NCBI GenBank assembly: GCA_900319225.1
Contig: ONNV01000011.1
Span: 16,483 to 80,482, forward strand
From: an uncultured Prevotellaceae bacterium
GTDB lineage: Bacteria > Bacteroidota > Bacteroidia > Bacteroidales > Bacteroidaceae
DNA length: 64,000 nt
Direction of reading: 5' to 3'
Part shown: positions 1 through 8,172 of the stretch, in pieces
Numbering within the stretch: the first letter of the stretch is position 1
How the letters are laid out: every line of letters begins with the position of its first letter
Translations under genes and position numbers: made by a program
The notes under the pieces: model-generated
The model's database searches: none
Seen by the model: the letters and a program-made list of their open reading frames with translations, nothing else
What the model was told of the DNA's origin: nothing

Positions 1-187
1 TTATAATAATTCGAGTGATGGTAACATCCACATTCCCATATTATTTAACTTATATCACGTTCTTGACAATCTGATTAAGACATCCATTTCATTTAAAGAC
101 ATTGCTGATCTAACTTCTATAAAGTGCACAATAAAAAAAAGAACTTGTAGCATTTGATAATAATAACATAATAGAATTAAATACAAT

Positions 188-1201
188 ATGAAACAGATTA
201 GTATTATCGGCCTTTCTCGCGCAGGCAAAACATGTTACATGTATGCTATGGCCAAAACAATGAAGCGCGGAGTTAATGGAATAAATATTTTTGTCCCCGA
301 TGATGGTATGAGAGACCAACTAGAACTTGGGTGGCGAAGGATTAGGAGAGAACACAAATGGCCTTCGGGCAATGACAAAGTGACTCATTGGAATTTCCAA
401 TGTATGTTAAATCTAAGAAATGTAATGGATTTTTGTTGGGATGATTTTAAAGGGGGCACATTGAGTAGTTTCAATGAAATCGACACAAGGTTCAGAAATG
501 AGTTTTACAGATACTTGCAAAACTCAGATGGTATGATTTTCTTCATTGCTGCTGACATGGTCGAAAGAATTCTTCTAAACGACCCGGATGCAGAAGATGA
601 TTTGGATGATTTGGATATGCTTAACGCCATAATATCGCAAAATGGACAAAAAATGAAGCAAATCCCTGTCACAATAGCTATTACAAAGAGCGATTTGCTT
701 GATGATGAAGCAAAGGAACTGTTGTTCCCAGTAATCAAACAGATTTTCCCATCACTATTTGTTGTCGGTAACAATATCAAAACCTTGATTGTTCCTGTTA
801 GTTTAGGCCAAGATTTGGGTCATGGAGAACAAAACCAAGATGTATTGGGCATGATTTATGCGGACCCCAAAGAGGGAAACATTCATTTACCTATAATGTT
901 TAATCTTTATCATTATTTAAAAAAATACATTTCAGAAACCCGAGAGGAACTGTCTTCACTTAAAATGGATCTGTCAAAAAATGCAACGAACATCAATGTT
1001 GCAAATCAGCATGGACCGTTATGGAGATGGTGGAATGGTTACGATTTAGATAATTTGCAGAGTAACAAGGGAAGTCTTTTGAAAAGAATAGAAGAAACCG
1101 AGCGGGAACTTTCCCAATACGAAATGGATTTGGAAAAAACGAGAAGCGAGTTTACAAAAGATTGTCAATATTATGTGAACGGAAAACTTCAAACACTTTG
1201 A
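188..1201 (+). CDS. P-loop GTPase-like protein with C-terminal coiled coil
   Basis: The 337-residue protein opens with a P-loop, GLSRAGKT at residues 8-15. A WDDFKGG stretch (84-90) sits where a G3/Walker B motif is expected, and TKSD (166-169) is a good G4 guanine-specificity motif. A predicted coiled coil covers roughly residues 248-333. There is no signal peptide or membrane segment, so it is probably cytoplasmic. It is the first visible gene of an operon: the next start is 4 bases after its stop. The layout recalls GTPases of predicted bacterial conflict systems (the 'double-GTPase'/GTPase-associated group), but that assignment is an inference. Base composition is clearly more AT-rich than the housekeeping genes further on, consistent with acquired DNA. 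Upstream 1-187 is AT-rich with no convincing gene. GTPase fold fairly sure; role unknown. Confidence 0.75.
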   Translation: MKQISIIGLSRAGKTCYMYAMAKTMKRGVNGINIFVPDDGMRDQLELGWRRIRREHKWPSGNDKVTHWNFQCMLNLRNVMDFCWDDFKGGTLSSFNEIDTRFRNEFYRYLQNSDGMIFFIAADMVERILLNDPDAEDDLDDLDMLNAIISQNGQKMKQIPVTIAITKSDLLDDEAKELLFPVIKQIFPSLFVVGNNIKTLIVPVSLGQDLGHGEQNQDVLGMIYADPKEGNIHLPIMFNLYHYLKKYISETREELSSLKMDLSKNATNINVANQHGPLWRWWNGYDLDNLQSNKGSLLKRIEETERELSQYEMDLEKTRSEFTKDCQYYVNGKLQTL

Positions 1202-1205
1202 AAAC

Positions 1206-2309
1206 ATGGAACAGCATCTTTTCATATACACAAGAACGAAGCATTTTGACTATCGCCTTGTTTACAGTCCCGATAATCAATTTGTACCAAATGATATTAG
1301 ATGGAAATTTGTTGATTTTGTAAGAGAGGTAATCAACGAAGATGACCCTACGAATGGAGAGATTATAGAGCCGAGGTGGAGCTTTTACAAAATTGACAAC
1401 TATATCCTATGGGGAATTGGTTGCAGGAACTCTCTCCTTGGTTCTCAAGATTCTGATTATACGGGAACCAAAATCAGAGGGTTTTATGGACAGATAATCA
1501 AAGTGTCTGATTTTGATGAATTGTCTTTGGGTTTTACTATTGATTATTTCAAGGAATTGTATGCCGAAAAGATAGTCCCCATATTTGAAACAAAGAGGGA
1601 AAACGAAGTCAATAGTATTGATAGTCAGTGGCAATCAAACGTATTGACACGAGTGAGCAAAAGTATCCATCTATCTCTAAATGTTAACAGTAATGTTACT
1701 AGGATTCTCCCTTCAAATATAAATGTTCAAGAAATTGTAGAATCGGCACTGTCCTTCAACGAGGTTAATATTGTTTGCTGTTTAAACAATGAGGGACATG
1801 CTCGAAAGACAGAATTATGTCGTTTTTATAATGTAACAATTATTGGGCAGAACGAACAAAAAGACATACATTTTACCCAAACCCACGAAAAAGAGGAAGA
1901 ACAACCCAAAAAAGGAAAAAGAGACAGAACATCGGTCAAGACCGCCCCAAAACATTCTGAGGCTAGAGATTCTATGTTTGACAAATGCTTCGAAAAGCTA
2001 ATAGAGGGTATACTTCGTACGTCTGCCAAGTTTGGATTGTCGTCAAATGAGATAATCAATCGTCTTGCCAATAAATTCCCAAACAGAACCTCTAATAATA
2101 ATGTTGAAGATGGTTTTAATCAAACTGGAAAAGAAGAAAATGATGATGATTTACAGCCTTTCATTCCAATGAAATCAAACAGAGAAGCAATTCGAGATTT
2201 AGCAGGCAAACGCGTTGAGAGAAAAAGCGAAAAAGAAGAAGTTCCAACATCCAAGGATGATTCGGATATTCGGCCTATTTCATTTGGCAAACATGATGAT
2301 GAAGGATAA
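1206..2309 (+). CDS. Uncharacterised protein of the GTPase/dynamin operon
   Basis: This 367-residue protein is not recognised with confidence. The N-terminal ~120 residues are rich in aromatic residues and look like a compact mixed domain. The middle (about 150-220) reads as a second alpha/beta segment. Residues ~225-260 are a charged Lys/Glu linker, and the tail is polar and probably disordered, with a short helical patch in between. There is no signal peptide or membrane segment. It starts 4 bases after the GTPase gene and is followed without a gap by the dynamin-like gene, so the three are surely co-transcribed. By position it could be the GTPase-associated partner seen in predicted GTPase conflict systems, but no diagnostic motif supports that. 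Confidence 0.7.
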   Translation: MEQHLFIYTRTKHFDYRLVYSPDNQFVPNDIRWKFVDFVREVINEDDPTNGEIIEPRWSFYKIDNYILWGIGCRNSLLGSQDSDYTGTKIRGFYGQIIKVSDFDELSLGFTIDYFKELYAEKIVPIFETKRENEVNSIDSQWQSNVLTRVSKSIHLSLNVNSNVTRILPSNINVQEIVESALSFNEVNIVCCLNNEGHARKTELCRFYNVTIIGQNEQKDIHFTQTHEKEEEQPKKGKRDRTSVKTAPKHSEARDSMFDKCFEKLIEGILRTSAKFGLSSNEIINRLANKFPNRTSNNNVEDGFNQTGKEENDDDLQPFIPMKSNREAIRDLAGKRVERKSEKEEVPTSKDDSDIRPISFGKHDDEG

Positions 2310-2333
2310 TTGTTTGATAAACTAAAACTAACA

Positions 2334-3962
2334 ATGACCGAAAACAACATTCTCATACAAACCCAAGCGTTGATAGACGAAGTCTGTAGCCATTTTGAGG
2401 GGACATCTTGGGGAAAGCCTCATTGGAAAGAATTAAAAACTCTCCAAAATGAATTAACATCATCTTGCGTTTTAGCTGTAGCTGGAAAAGTAAAGGCAGG
2501 GAAAAGTTTCCTCATCAATTCATTACTGGGGGTGGATCTGGCAATGACGGGTTGTACGGAAACAACGGCTACCATTAATGTGTTTAAAGCGGGTAAGCCA
2601 ATTTCTTCAGATACTCCTGTTTTGTGTCAATGGCTTGATGGGACAAAGGAATGGAAGCCGAAATCTTTCTTGGACTCTTTGCAGGGTACAGGTGAGACTA
2701 CGCTTGAAATTGCCTCTAAAATTGACAAACTCATCTTTTATGTTGAAGGCAATCCGCTTTTGGAGGATGTGACCATTGTTGACACTCCAGGTATTGGTGC
2801 TGATGTTGGTGATGAAGGCGATGCACATCAGATTCAGACAGATGCCTATTTCAAATTAAGAAATCGGCATCAAGAAGACACAAAAAGTCTGGCAAAATCC
2901 GATAGTGCTGATGCTGTGATTTATCTTTTCAATACAGTTCCTACAGAAACCGACAAGGATTTTATCACCTTGTTAAATGACAATGGCAAGGGTTTGACGG
3001 CTCTTAACGGCATAGGTGTTCTATCAAAAATTGACAAAGATTTGTCGCTTTTGAAGAATGTTGACAAGTATTCGCAATCCTTTGAAAACGAGTTGTTCAC
3101 TATCATCCCTGTTTCAGCTGCGATAAAAAAATACTTACCAGAAAAAGAACGGGCAATTGAGCTTCAGCAAGAGTTGAGAAGTGGGTTTGATTCACACGAG
3201 GGGTTTAACCTTTCAATGGATGATGAGACGTCATTTCTTGACAACGATTTGCCAGATTGTTCGCTTTCTGTTGAACGCAGAAAAGAAATGCTGAAAAGTT
3301 TTGCCAAGTCTGATTTATCATGGAGTGCTTTCAAGATGATAGCAACTGAATTGTATTATAATGATGTGGACGAGGCTCTTCGAAAGTTATCAGAATATGC
3401 TGGCATTGAACGGTTGAGAAGACTTATTGATGAGCATTTTTTTGATAGGAGCCGTTTGTTGAGATGCAATAAAGTGTTGTCTAATTTAATGAAAGTGATT
3501 TCGCAAGTGCAGTACTCATCGTTTTTCATTGATGCTGAGTATTTTGCACGAATGAAGCAAGCTTGTCTTGAAAAGTGTACCCCGTTGGAAGAACCTTACA
3601 GAACCATGCTGTCTCAATTGGTCGGGCAACATGTTGATGATTTGGAGGCTGTTAAAGCAGCAAAAGACAACATATTATCCTATCGATACAGAATAGAACA
3701 ATTGCAAAGCGAATTGGCGGATATTAACGACTGCTATATTGCCTATCAGAAAATGATGGCCTCAAAAGATAGTTTCAGCGATGAAGAACGTGTAGAATTA
3801 ACTCCTTTGCTTACAGCAAAAGCAGTCCAAACAGACTACAGGCAACGACAAAAGTATTGGACAGCGATAGCAAACACATCGGTTCCAAACAGTATTCGAC
3901 AAATGGTGGCTATTGTTGCCAAAACTCGATACAATAATTTACTAAACGAAAAAGAACAATGA
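2334..3962 (+). CDS. Dynamin-like large GTPase
   Basis: The 542-residue protein has a full dynamin-superfamily GTPase signature: G1 GKVKAGKS (51-58), a G2 threonine in TETT (75-78), G3 DTPG (150-153) and G4 SKID (231-234). The C-terminal half is helical with coiled-coil stretches, as expected for the stalk of a bacterial dynamin-like protein. Members of this family assemble and often act on membranes. The ATG at 2334 is preferred; an in-frame TTG at 2310 directly after the previous stop would add eight residues. Its stop overlaps the next start in an ATGA. Substrate and membrane target are unknown. Low GC content and the setting beside insertion-sequence scars suggest horizontal transfer. Confidence 0.85.
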   Translation: MTENNILIQTQALIDEVCSHFEGTSWGKPHWKELKTLQNELTSSCVLAVAGKVKAGKSFLINSLLGVDLAMTGCTETTATINVFKAGKPISSDTPVLCQWLDGTKEWKPKSFLDSLQGTGETTLEIASKIDKLIFYVEGNPLLEDVTIVDTPGIGADVGDEGDAHQIQTDAYFKLRNRHQEDTKSLAKSDSADAVIYLFNTVPTETDKDFITLLNDNGKGLTALNGIGVLSKIDKDLSLLKNVDKYSQSFENELFTIIPVSAAIKKYLPEKERAIELQQELRSGFDSHEGFNLSMDDETSFLDNDLPDCSLSVERRKEMLKSFAKSDLSWSAFKMIATELYYNDVDEALRKLSEYAGIERLRRLIDEHFFDRSRLLRCNKVLSNLMKVISQVQYSSFFIDAEYFARMKQACLEKCTPLEEPYRTMLSQLVGQHVDDLEAVKAAKDNILSYRYRIEQLQSELADINDCYIAYQKMMASKDSFSDEERVELTPLLTAKAVQTDYRQRQKYWTAIANTSVPNSIRQMVAIVAKTRYNNLLNEKEQ

Positions 3963-4579
3963 GCAGCTTTATTGATTATTTAGCAGGTGCTATTAAGGGT
4001 GTCTTTTCTCACGAAAAAAAGGGGAAAGATTATAAAGTCTTAAATCAATATGAAGACGATCCCGTTTCTCAATATGTACCTCCCGTTGAGAAAAACAACG
4101 TTTGTGAAACTCCACTCGAAACATACGCATTGCATGAAAATGAAAATATTGACAATGTGGCTTCAAAAACAATTCAACCAGAAGAGCCAATGAATGAAAC
4201 TGAAATTGATATTCCTATAGAATCAGTGTTGAAAGATGAAGAGGTGATTGAAATGGATTTAGTGCAAGAAGACATCGATAGAATACTGAAACTATTCATT
4301 TCTTTTTCGGAAATCATCAATGAGTTCGATACTTACATTCTGCAAACGGAAAACGAGGAAACGAAACAGATTATTGGATTATGCCAGTACCGTCTAATAG
4401 AAGCCATGGTGTCAAATGGGGCAACTCCTATTGAGAAAGATAATGATTTTGATTGTTTAAGGCATGTACCTGTTCCATTCTCGATTCAACAAGACGGAAT
4501 GCCCATCAAAGATATTCTAAGAATAGGTTTAGAGTATAATGGTAGTGTTGTTTTGAAAGCGAAGGTTGGTCTTTTATAA
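3959..4579 (+). CDS. GrpE-like protein (nucleotide-exchange-factor C-terminus)
   Basis: This 206-residue protein has a low-complexity acidic N-terminal half (to about residue 90) and then a helix plus a C-terminal segment resembling GrpE. The helix is followed by a region ending with the pattern in which GrpE proteins carry a conserved HxxV...G(T/P)I...GY..NG.VLR.A.V; here it reads RHVPVPF, then MPIKDILRIGLEYNGSVVLKAKV near the end. GrpE exchanges nucleotide on Hsp70/DnaK. The start overlaps the dynamin stop by four bases, so the two proteins are translationally coupled. No Hsp70 gene is in the window, though one could lie upstream of base 1. The GrpE call rests on pattern recognition of the C-terminus only. 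Confidence 0.6.
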   Translation: MSSFIDYLAGAIKGVFSHEKKGKDYKVLNQYEDDPVSQYVPPVEKNNVCETPLETYALHENENIDNVASKTIQPEEPMNETEIDIPIESVLKDEEVIEMDLVQEDIDRILKLFISFSEIINEFDTYILQTENEETKQIIGLCQYRLIEAMVSNGATPIEKDNDFDCLRHVPVPFSIQQDGMPIKDILRIGLEYNGSVVLKAKVGLL

Positions 4580-4765
4580 AACACACCAGAAGAGACAACT
4601 TTACCGTCTGTTAAGTTAGAAATTAGTTCTTCTTGTCTCTCATATGTTATGTGAAAAACACTTGGGACTACATTGGAAAGCTCCAGTGTACGTATTCCGG
4701 ACCATTGTCGGTCATCTGTATGTAGGATCGCCTATCTTTGCCTCAAACAAAACAGGCAAAGTAAT

Positions 4766-5056
4766 ATGGCAGGAACAATCATTGACATGAGCAGGATCAA
4801 ACAACTTCTTCAACTAAAGAAGGCCGGCGTTTCAAACAGGCAGATTGCCAGGGATCTGAAGATGAGCCGTGACAAGGCAAACGAGTATGTAAGCCGTGCA
4901 GAGAATGATCCTCTGGGTATAGACGGGCTGTTGAAACTAGATGACCCTGTTCTGGAGAGACGCTTCCATCCGGGCAATCCCGCATACTCAGACAAGAGGA
5001 TGGTATCATGCGTAAATTACATCGGCATACCGTGCCGCAATAGTATATCTCTGTGA
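4766..5056 (+). pseudogene. IS21-family istA transposase, 5' fragment
   Basis: The first 78 codons encode the N-terminus of an IS21-type IstA transposase: a start MAGTIIDM, a helix-turn-helix around KAGVSNRQIARDLKMSRD, and the family-typical run GIDGLLKLDDPVLE ending in YSDKR. Full IstA proteins are about 500 residues. Here similarity stops at 4999 and about 18 unrelated codons follow to a stop, so the DDE domain and the istB helper gene are gone. A TATCTTTG -7-like box lies at 4733-4740, about 26 bases before the start. The spacer 4580-4765 contains nothing else recognisable. Confidence 0.75.
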
Positions 5057-5067
5057 TAGGCACCTGT

Positions 5068-5229
5068 ATGGCAGCTGTAGTGAAACCTCGCGTTTGGATG
5101 GAGGATGTGTTACGGCTGTTGCCGTACTATGAGCGTGACGGCAGAACCCTGTCAGAACTGCACCCCAACAGTGGGCAAAGAGTCGCACGTAAACGGGGAT
5201 GCTCCAGAATGGCCGCTCTGACTGGGTAG
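5068..5229 (+). pseudogene. IS66-family transposase, C-terminal fragment
   Basis: A 53-codon reading frame contains PRVWMEDVLRLLPYY...LSEL, which matches the W-x-x-DVL...ELLP pattern near the C-terminus of IS66-family TnpC transposases. No catalytic domain remains. The family call is supported by a sequence about 75 bases downstream that looks like an IS66 terminal inverted repeat. The fragment directly abuts the istA fragment, as if two elements had collided and been deleted. The protein match alone is short, so the terminal repeat carries much of the weight. Confidence 0.5.
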
Positions 5230-5302
5230 CTATGCTCCGAAATCAAGACTTGATCAACTTGTAACAACTTGGGAAAGAGATTACGGGATATGCAATACGT
5301 GG

Positions 5303-5318
5303 TTTACCGGGTGCTTAC
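5303..5318 (-). repeat. IS66-type terminal inverted repeat (right end)
   Basis: Read on the minus strand this is GTAAGCACCCGGTAAA, beginning with the GTAAGC tip and CCGGTAAA extension common to Bacteroidota IS66 ends. It lies downstream of the IS66-like transposase fragment in the correct orientation to be the right end of that element. No matching left end was found, consistent with deletion. Bases 5319-5437 after it show no further feature. Confidence 0.5.
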
Positions 5319-5437
5319 AAACGAATTGTCTCTCCGAATTCACGAGGATACGAGGAGACATTTTTTTTTGTGCTCTTATGATAGATGTTTCGGGTTTGTC
5401 TACTCATATAATATGTAGGACCCCAAAACAGGCGATT

Positions 5438-5764
5438 ATGAAAACAGGTTCAAGCATAGAGAAAGAGTGGCTCCGCAGGATGAACTCAAATAATCCTGCA
5501 GTCAGGGATGATATCAAAGAGGCTCCCCTTAGGGCGGCGGCCGAGATGGGAGAATCTGCCATAGCAGAGACTAAGAAAGGCAATGGGTTCAAGGATGTGG
5601 CTGGAATGGATGAGCTTAAGCTGCTTGTCACTGAGGGATTCATCAATGTTCTCAATAACCGTGAATGTGAACAGGCTACCGGCGGGCGGTTGAGGATTTT
5701 TCAGAAGACACATGATAGATTGATGAAATTCGGCACTCTATATAATAAACGGACTAAAACTTAA
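5438..5764 (+). pseudogene. AAA+ ATPase (Cdc48/FtsH-like), internally deleted
   Basis: Codons from the ATG at 5438 encode a short N-terminal region and then GFKDVAGMDELKLLVTEG, the segment that precedes the Walker A loop in Cdc48/FtsH-type AAA+ ATPases. The next expected block (PPxGxLLYGPPGCGKT) is absent. Instead the frame passes through a degenerate GGRLR and ends after about 25 residues that could be the original C-terminus. This looks like a large in-frame internal deletion. The reading frame overlaps the next gene by one base. It may still be expressed as a short protein but cannot be an ATPase. Confidence 0.5.
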
Positions 5765-6204
5765 TGATTATGATTACGATTTGTCTTTTGATTCTTGCTT
5801 TCTGGTTTCTGGGTAAACCGGTAGGCAAATTGGTGAATAAACTGGGTGATGTTGACTGGAATAAACTGACACATACAGCTTGGGAGAACATAGTGAAGTA
5901 CTCCAGGAAAGCAGGTCGACAGGCTACCAGGATGGCATTGTATTTCTACTATACTATGACAGATGGCGAACTCACTACAGTTGAGAAGGCTCTGGTTTGC
6001 GGCGGAATAATCTATGTGATGGTTCCAAATGATCTGTTGCCTCGAAAGGTACTGGGATTGCTGGGTGTTGCTGATGATGCTGCTATAGCTGCATTTGTCT
6101 ATAACAAGATAAAGAACAACATCACCCCCGATATAGAGGTCAGAGTAGGAGAGACGCTGGACCGCTGGTTCGGGTATGAGATAATATCGGATGTAACAGC
6201 TTAA
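5764..6204 (+). CDS. DUF1232 (YkvA-type) small membrane protein
   Basis: The 146-residue protein starts with a hydrophobic segment (about residues 2-17). It then carries the DUF1232 core around residues 75-120, with the hallmark PNDLLPRKVLGLLGVADDAA: a short helix, a Pro-Asp turn and an acidic DDA. The function of DUF1232 is not known; members are small and membrane-associated. The gene starts at the last base of the broken AAA+ frame and is followed 9 bases later by the next gene, so 5764-9315 is probably one transcription unit. Confidence 0.75.
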   Translation: MIMITICLLILAFWFLGKPVGKLVNKLGDVDWNKLTHTAWENIVKYSRKAGRQATRMALYFYYTMTDGELTTVEKALVCGGIIYVMVPNDLLPRKVLGLLGVADDAAIAAFVYNKIKNNITPDIEVRVGETLDRWFGYEIISDVTA

Positions 6205-6213
6205 AACCGTATT

Positions 6214-7044
6214 ATGAACAAGATTGATGAGATATACGAGTATCTGAAACAGTACGCTTACCCGTATTATGAGGGGGCTCGCGGTTCTTACAGGTTGGAT
6301 ATGGAGGATTCGGCATTCAGAGGTGTATTGGATTCCCTGTCAATTGAGGAGCTTAATGATTTGTACTCCAAGATGGATGGCGACGGTTGCCCTTACAGGC
6401 TATATCTTAAGGTCAAGGGTTTGCTCAAAAGGAAAGAATCTGATAAGATACAGCTTATTCCCACTGTGTGTCTGCTGGATTGGTATGTCACTGACAGCCG
6501 TCCGTTCAAGGCTAAGTCTATCGATGAACTTAAAAAGAGATATGGCAATGAGGAACACGCTATGAGATGTGACATACTCAAGGCATTCATGGCGGGTAGG
6601 GTCAAGGAGATGGAGTGGGCGGCACGCAAGCTGCGGGATAACTGGATTGAGTCTTTCACTGAGCCGGTGCGCCAGCGTTGGGAGCAGTCTCATAACCAAC
6701 TGCTGGGGTATGTGATACTGCGTCATTTCCCTGATTCATACATACTTGAACAGCAGGAAGCGCTGGCTGAAGCTACCAAATACGCGTATGTGTGTGCCAG
6801 GGTAGGCTCTACACCGGGTTTTGAGATTGACACAAACAGGTTGAGCATACCGGACCAGTTTTATGTAGCGGCCAAGCTGGACCTGCCGGTCAAATCGGAG
6901 AACATGGAGAAACTCCTTAACAAATACATGAGAGGATCATTTGTGTCTCCGATTGATTTTAGACTGATATGCTGGGCATTGGGTAAGATGCATTTGACAT
7001 ACCTTTTGATGCGGTGTGGAACCAAACTGGTAAGGAATAAGTAA
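6214..7044 (+). CDS. Hypothetical protein, helical, cytoplasmic
   Basis: The 276-residue protein is not recognised. It appears mostly alpha-helical, with many Leu/Tyr/Arg residues and no signal peptide or membrane span. The sequence WAARKLRDNWIES in the middle and the C-terminal FRLICWALGKMHLTYLLMRCG are amphipathic helices without a known motif. It sits between the DUF1232 gene (9 bases upstream) and the WG-repeat gene (17 bases downstream). The shared operon suggests a common job, but nothing shows what it is. Confidence 0.65.
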   Translation: MNKIDEIYEYLKQYAYPYYEGARGSYRLDMEDSAFRGVLDSLSIEELNDLYSKMDGDGCPYRLYLKVKGLLKRKESDKIQLIPTVCLLDWYVTDSRPFKAKSIDELKKRYGNEEHAMRCDILKAFMAGRVKEMEWAARKLRDNWIESFTEPVRQRWEQSHNQLLGYVILRHFPDSYILEQQEALAEATKYAYVCARVGSTPGFEIDTNRLSIPDQFYVAAKLDLPVKSENMEKLLNKYMRGSFVSPIDFRLICWALGKMHLTYLLMRCGTKLVRNK

Positions 7045-7061
7045 CAATAAATGATACAATT

Positions 7062-8147
7062 ATGAAGAAGATTCTGAAAAAAGTGTTGAACGTAGCCTGG
7101 AAGGCTGGATTAGGGATGATAGGGTTGCTAATCCTGTTGCTGTTTGTTGATTATTCAGTAATAAAGGTGAAGGATAGTTATGGTAGGGCGGAATGGAGAG
7201 ACTGCTCACTGTCAAAAAGTGTTGTAATCCGTGCATACAACAACGATGTGTATAGGGTTTACAACAAACAGAGCAAACACTATACTACTCCAAAACTGAG
7301 TTGGGTATCAGGTGTGCCGTCACGTGACAGCATTACGGTTTTTTGTGACAGGACCGGCAAACGCGGTTTCCTGAACATCAATACGGGTGAAATAGTCATT
7401 CCTGCACAATACAAAAAGGCCTGGCATTTCTCTGAGGGTGTGGCTGCTGTGTTGGGCAGTAACGGTAAGATTGGTTTCATAGACTATAACAACAATCTGG
7501 TTATAGATTATGAAATACCATACAGGGAAATAGATGACTATATATTCAAGGATGGTTACTGCTATGTCACATACTGGGACAAGGAACTTAGAGGATATCG
7601 TACGGCACTGTACGGACTTAAACAGCGCGGTATTGTTATAGGCTGGAACTATACCAGTATTTATAGTCCTAATGCCGATGGTTACAGGATAGCTATAAAT
7701 GATGAAGGATATTGGCTATATGACAAAGATTTCAATCTGGTGTTTGACCATCCGTATGAAAGCATACGTTATGGTTATCATGTGTCTGGCATATTTGTAA
7801 CCCAGGGCTATGTCAAGCAGCGCATAGACTATGATGGTACGGTGCTGGATCCGTTTGTTATTGATGATGTGGAAAGGATAACTTATATGTCTGGGGTAAC
7901 AAACCCAATAATTGACAATGATAATGAAAACTACATACAGAAGGAGACTATGGAGTTTGAACCTGATATCATGGTTTATGAGGTGAATTTCAGGTTCGGA
8001 CTTATGGATGCACATACAGGCAGGATAATAACACCGGCCATGTATTCCAATATAGAGATGGTCTCAAAGGAACTTTTCAAGGCAGACTTGGGTAATGCAT
8101 ACTCTGAGAGCGTGCTTATAGATAGGCACGGAAAGGTTGTGTTGTAG
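7062..8147 (+). CDS. WG-repeat protein with N-terminal membrane anchor
   Basis: The 361-residue protein has one membrane helix at about residues 12-32 (LGMIGLLILLLFV) and an otherwise soluble, probably periplasmic, domain. WG-like repeats are visible: TGKRGFLNINTGEIVIPAQYKKAWHFSEG, then GKIGFIDYNNNLVIDYE, and near the end FRFGLMDAHTGRIITPAMYSNI. WG repeats form small beta units typical of surface or periplasmic binding proteins, often with unknown ligands. The start of the next reading frame overlaps the end of this gene by 11 bases, but the preferred next start lies downstream. Confidence 0.75.
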   Translation: MKKILKKVLNVAWKAGLGMIGLLILLLFVDYSVIKVKDSYGRAEWRDCSLSKSVVIRAYNNDVYRVYNKQSKHYTTPKLSWVSGVPSRDSITVFCDRTGKRGFLNINTGEIVIPAQYKKAWHFSEGVAAVLGSNGKIGFIDYNNNLVIDYEIPYREIDDYIFKDGYCYVTYWDKELRGYRTALYGLKQRGIVIGWNYTSIYSPNADGYRIAINDEGYWLYDKDFNLVFDHPYESIRYGYHVSGIFVTQGYVKQRIDYDGTVLDPFVIDDVERITYMSGVTNPIIDNDNENYIQKETMEFEPDIMVYEVNFRFGLMDAHTGRIITPAMYSNIEMVSKELFKADLGNAYSESVLIDRHGKVVL

Positions 8148-8172
8148 TGATGATAATAATAAGGATGTTTGT

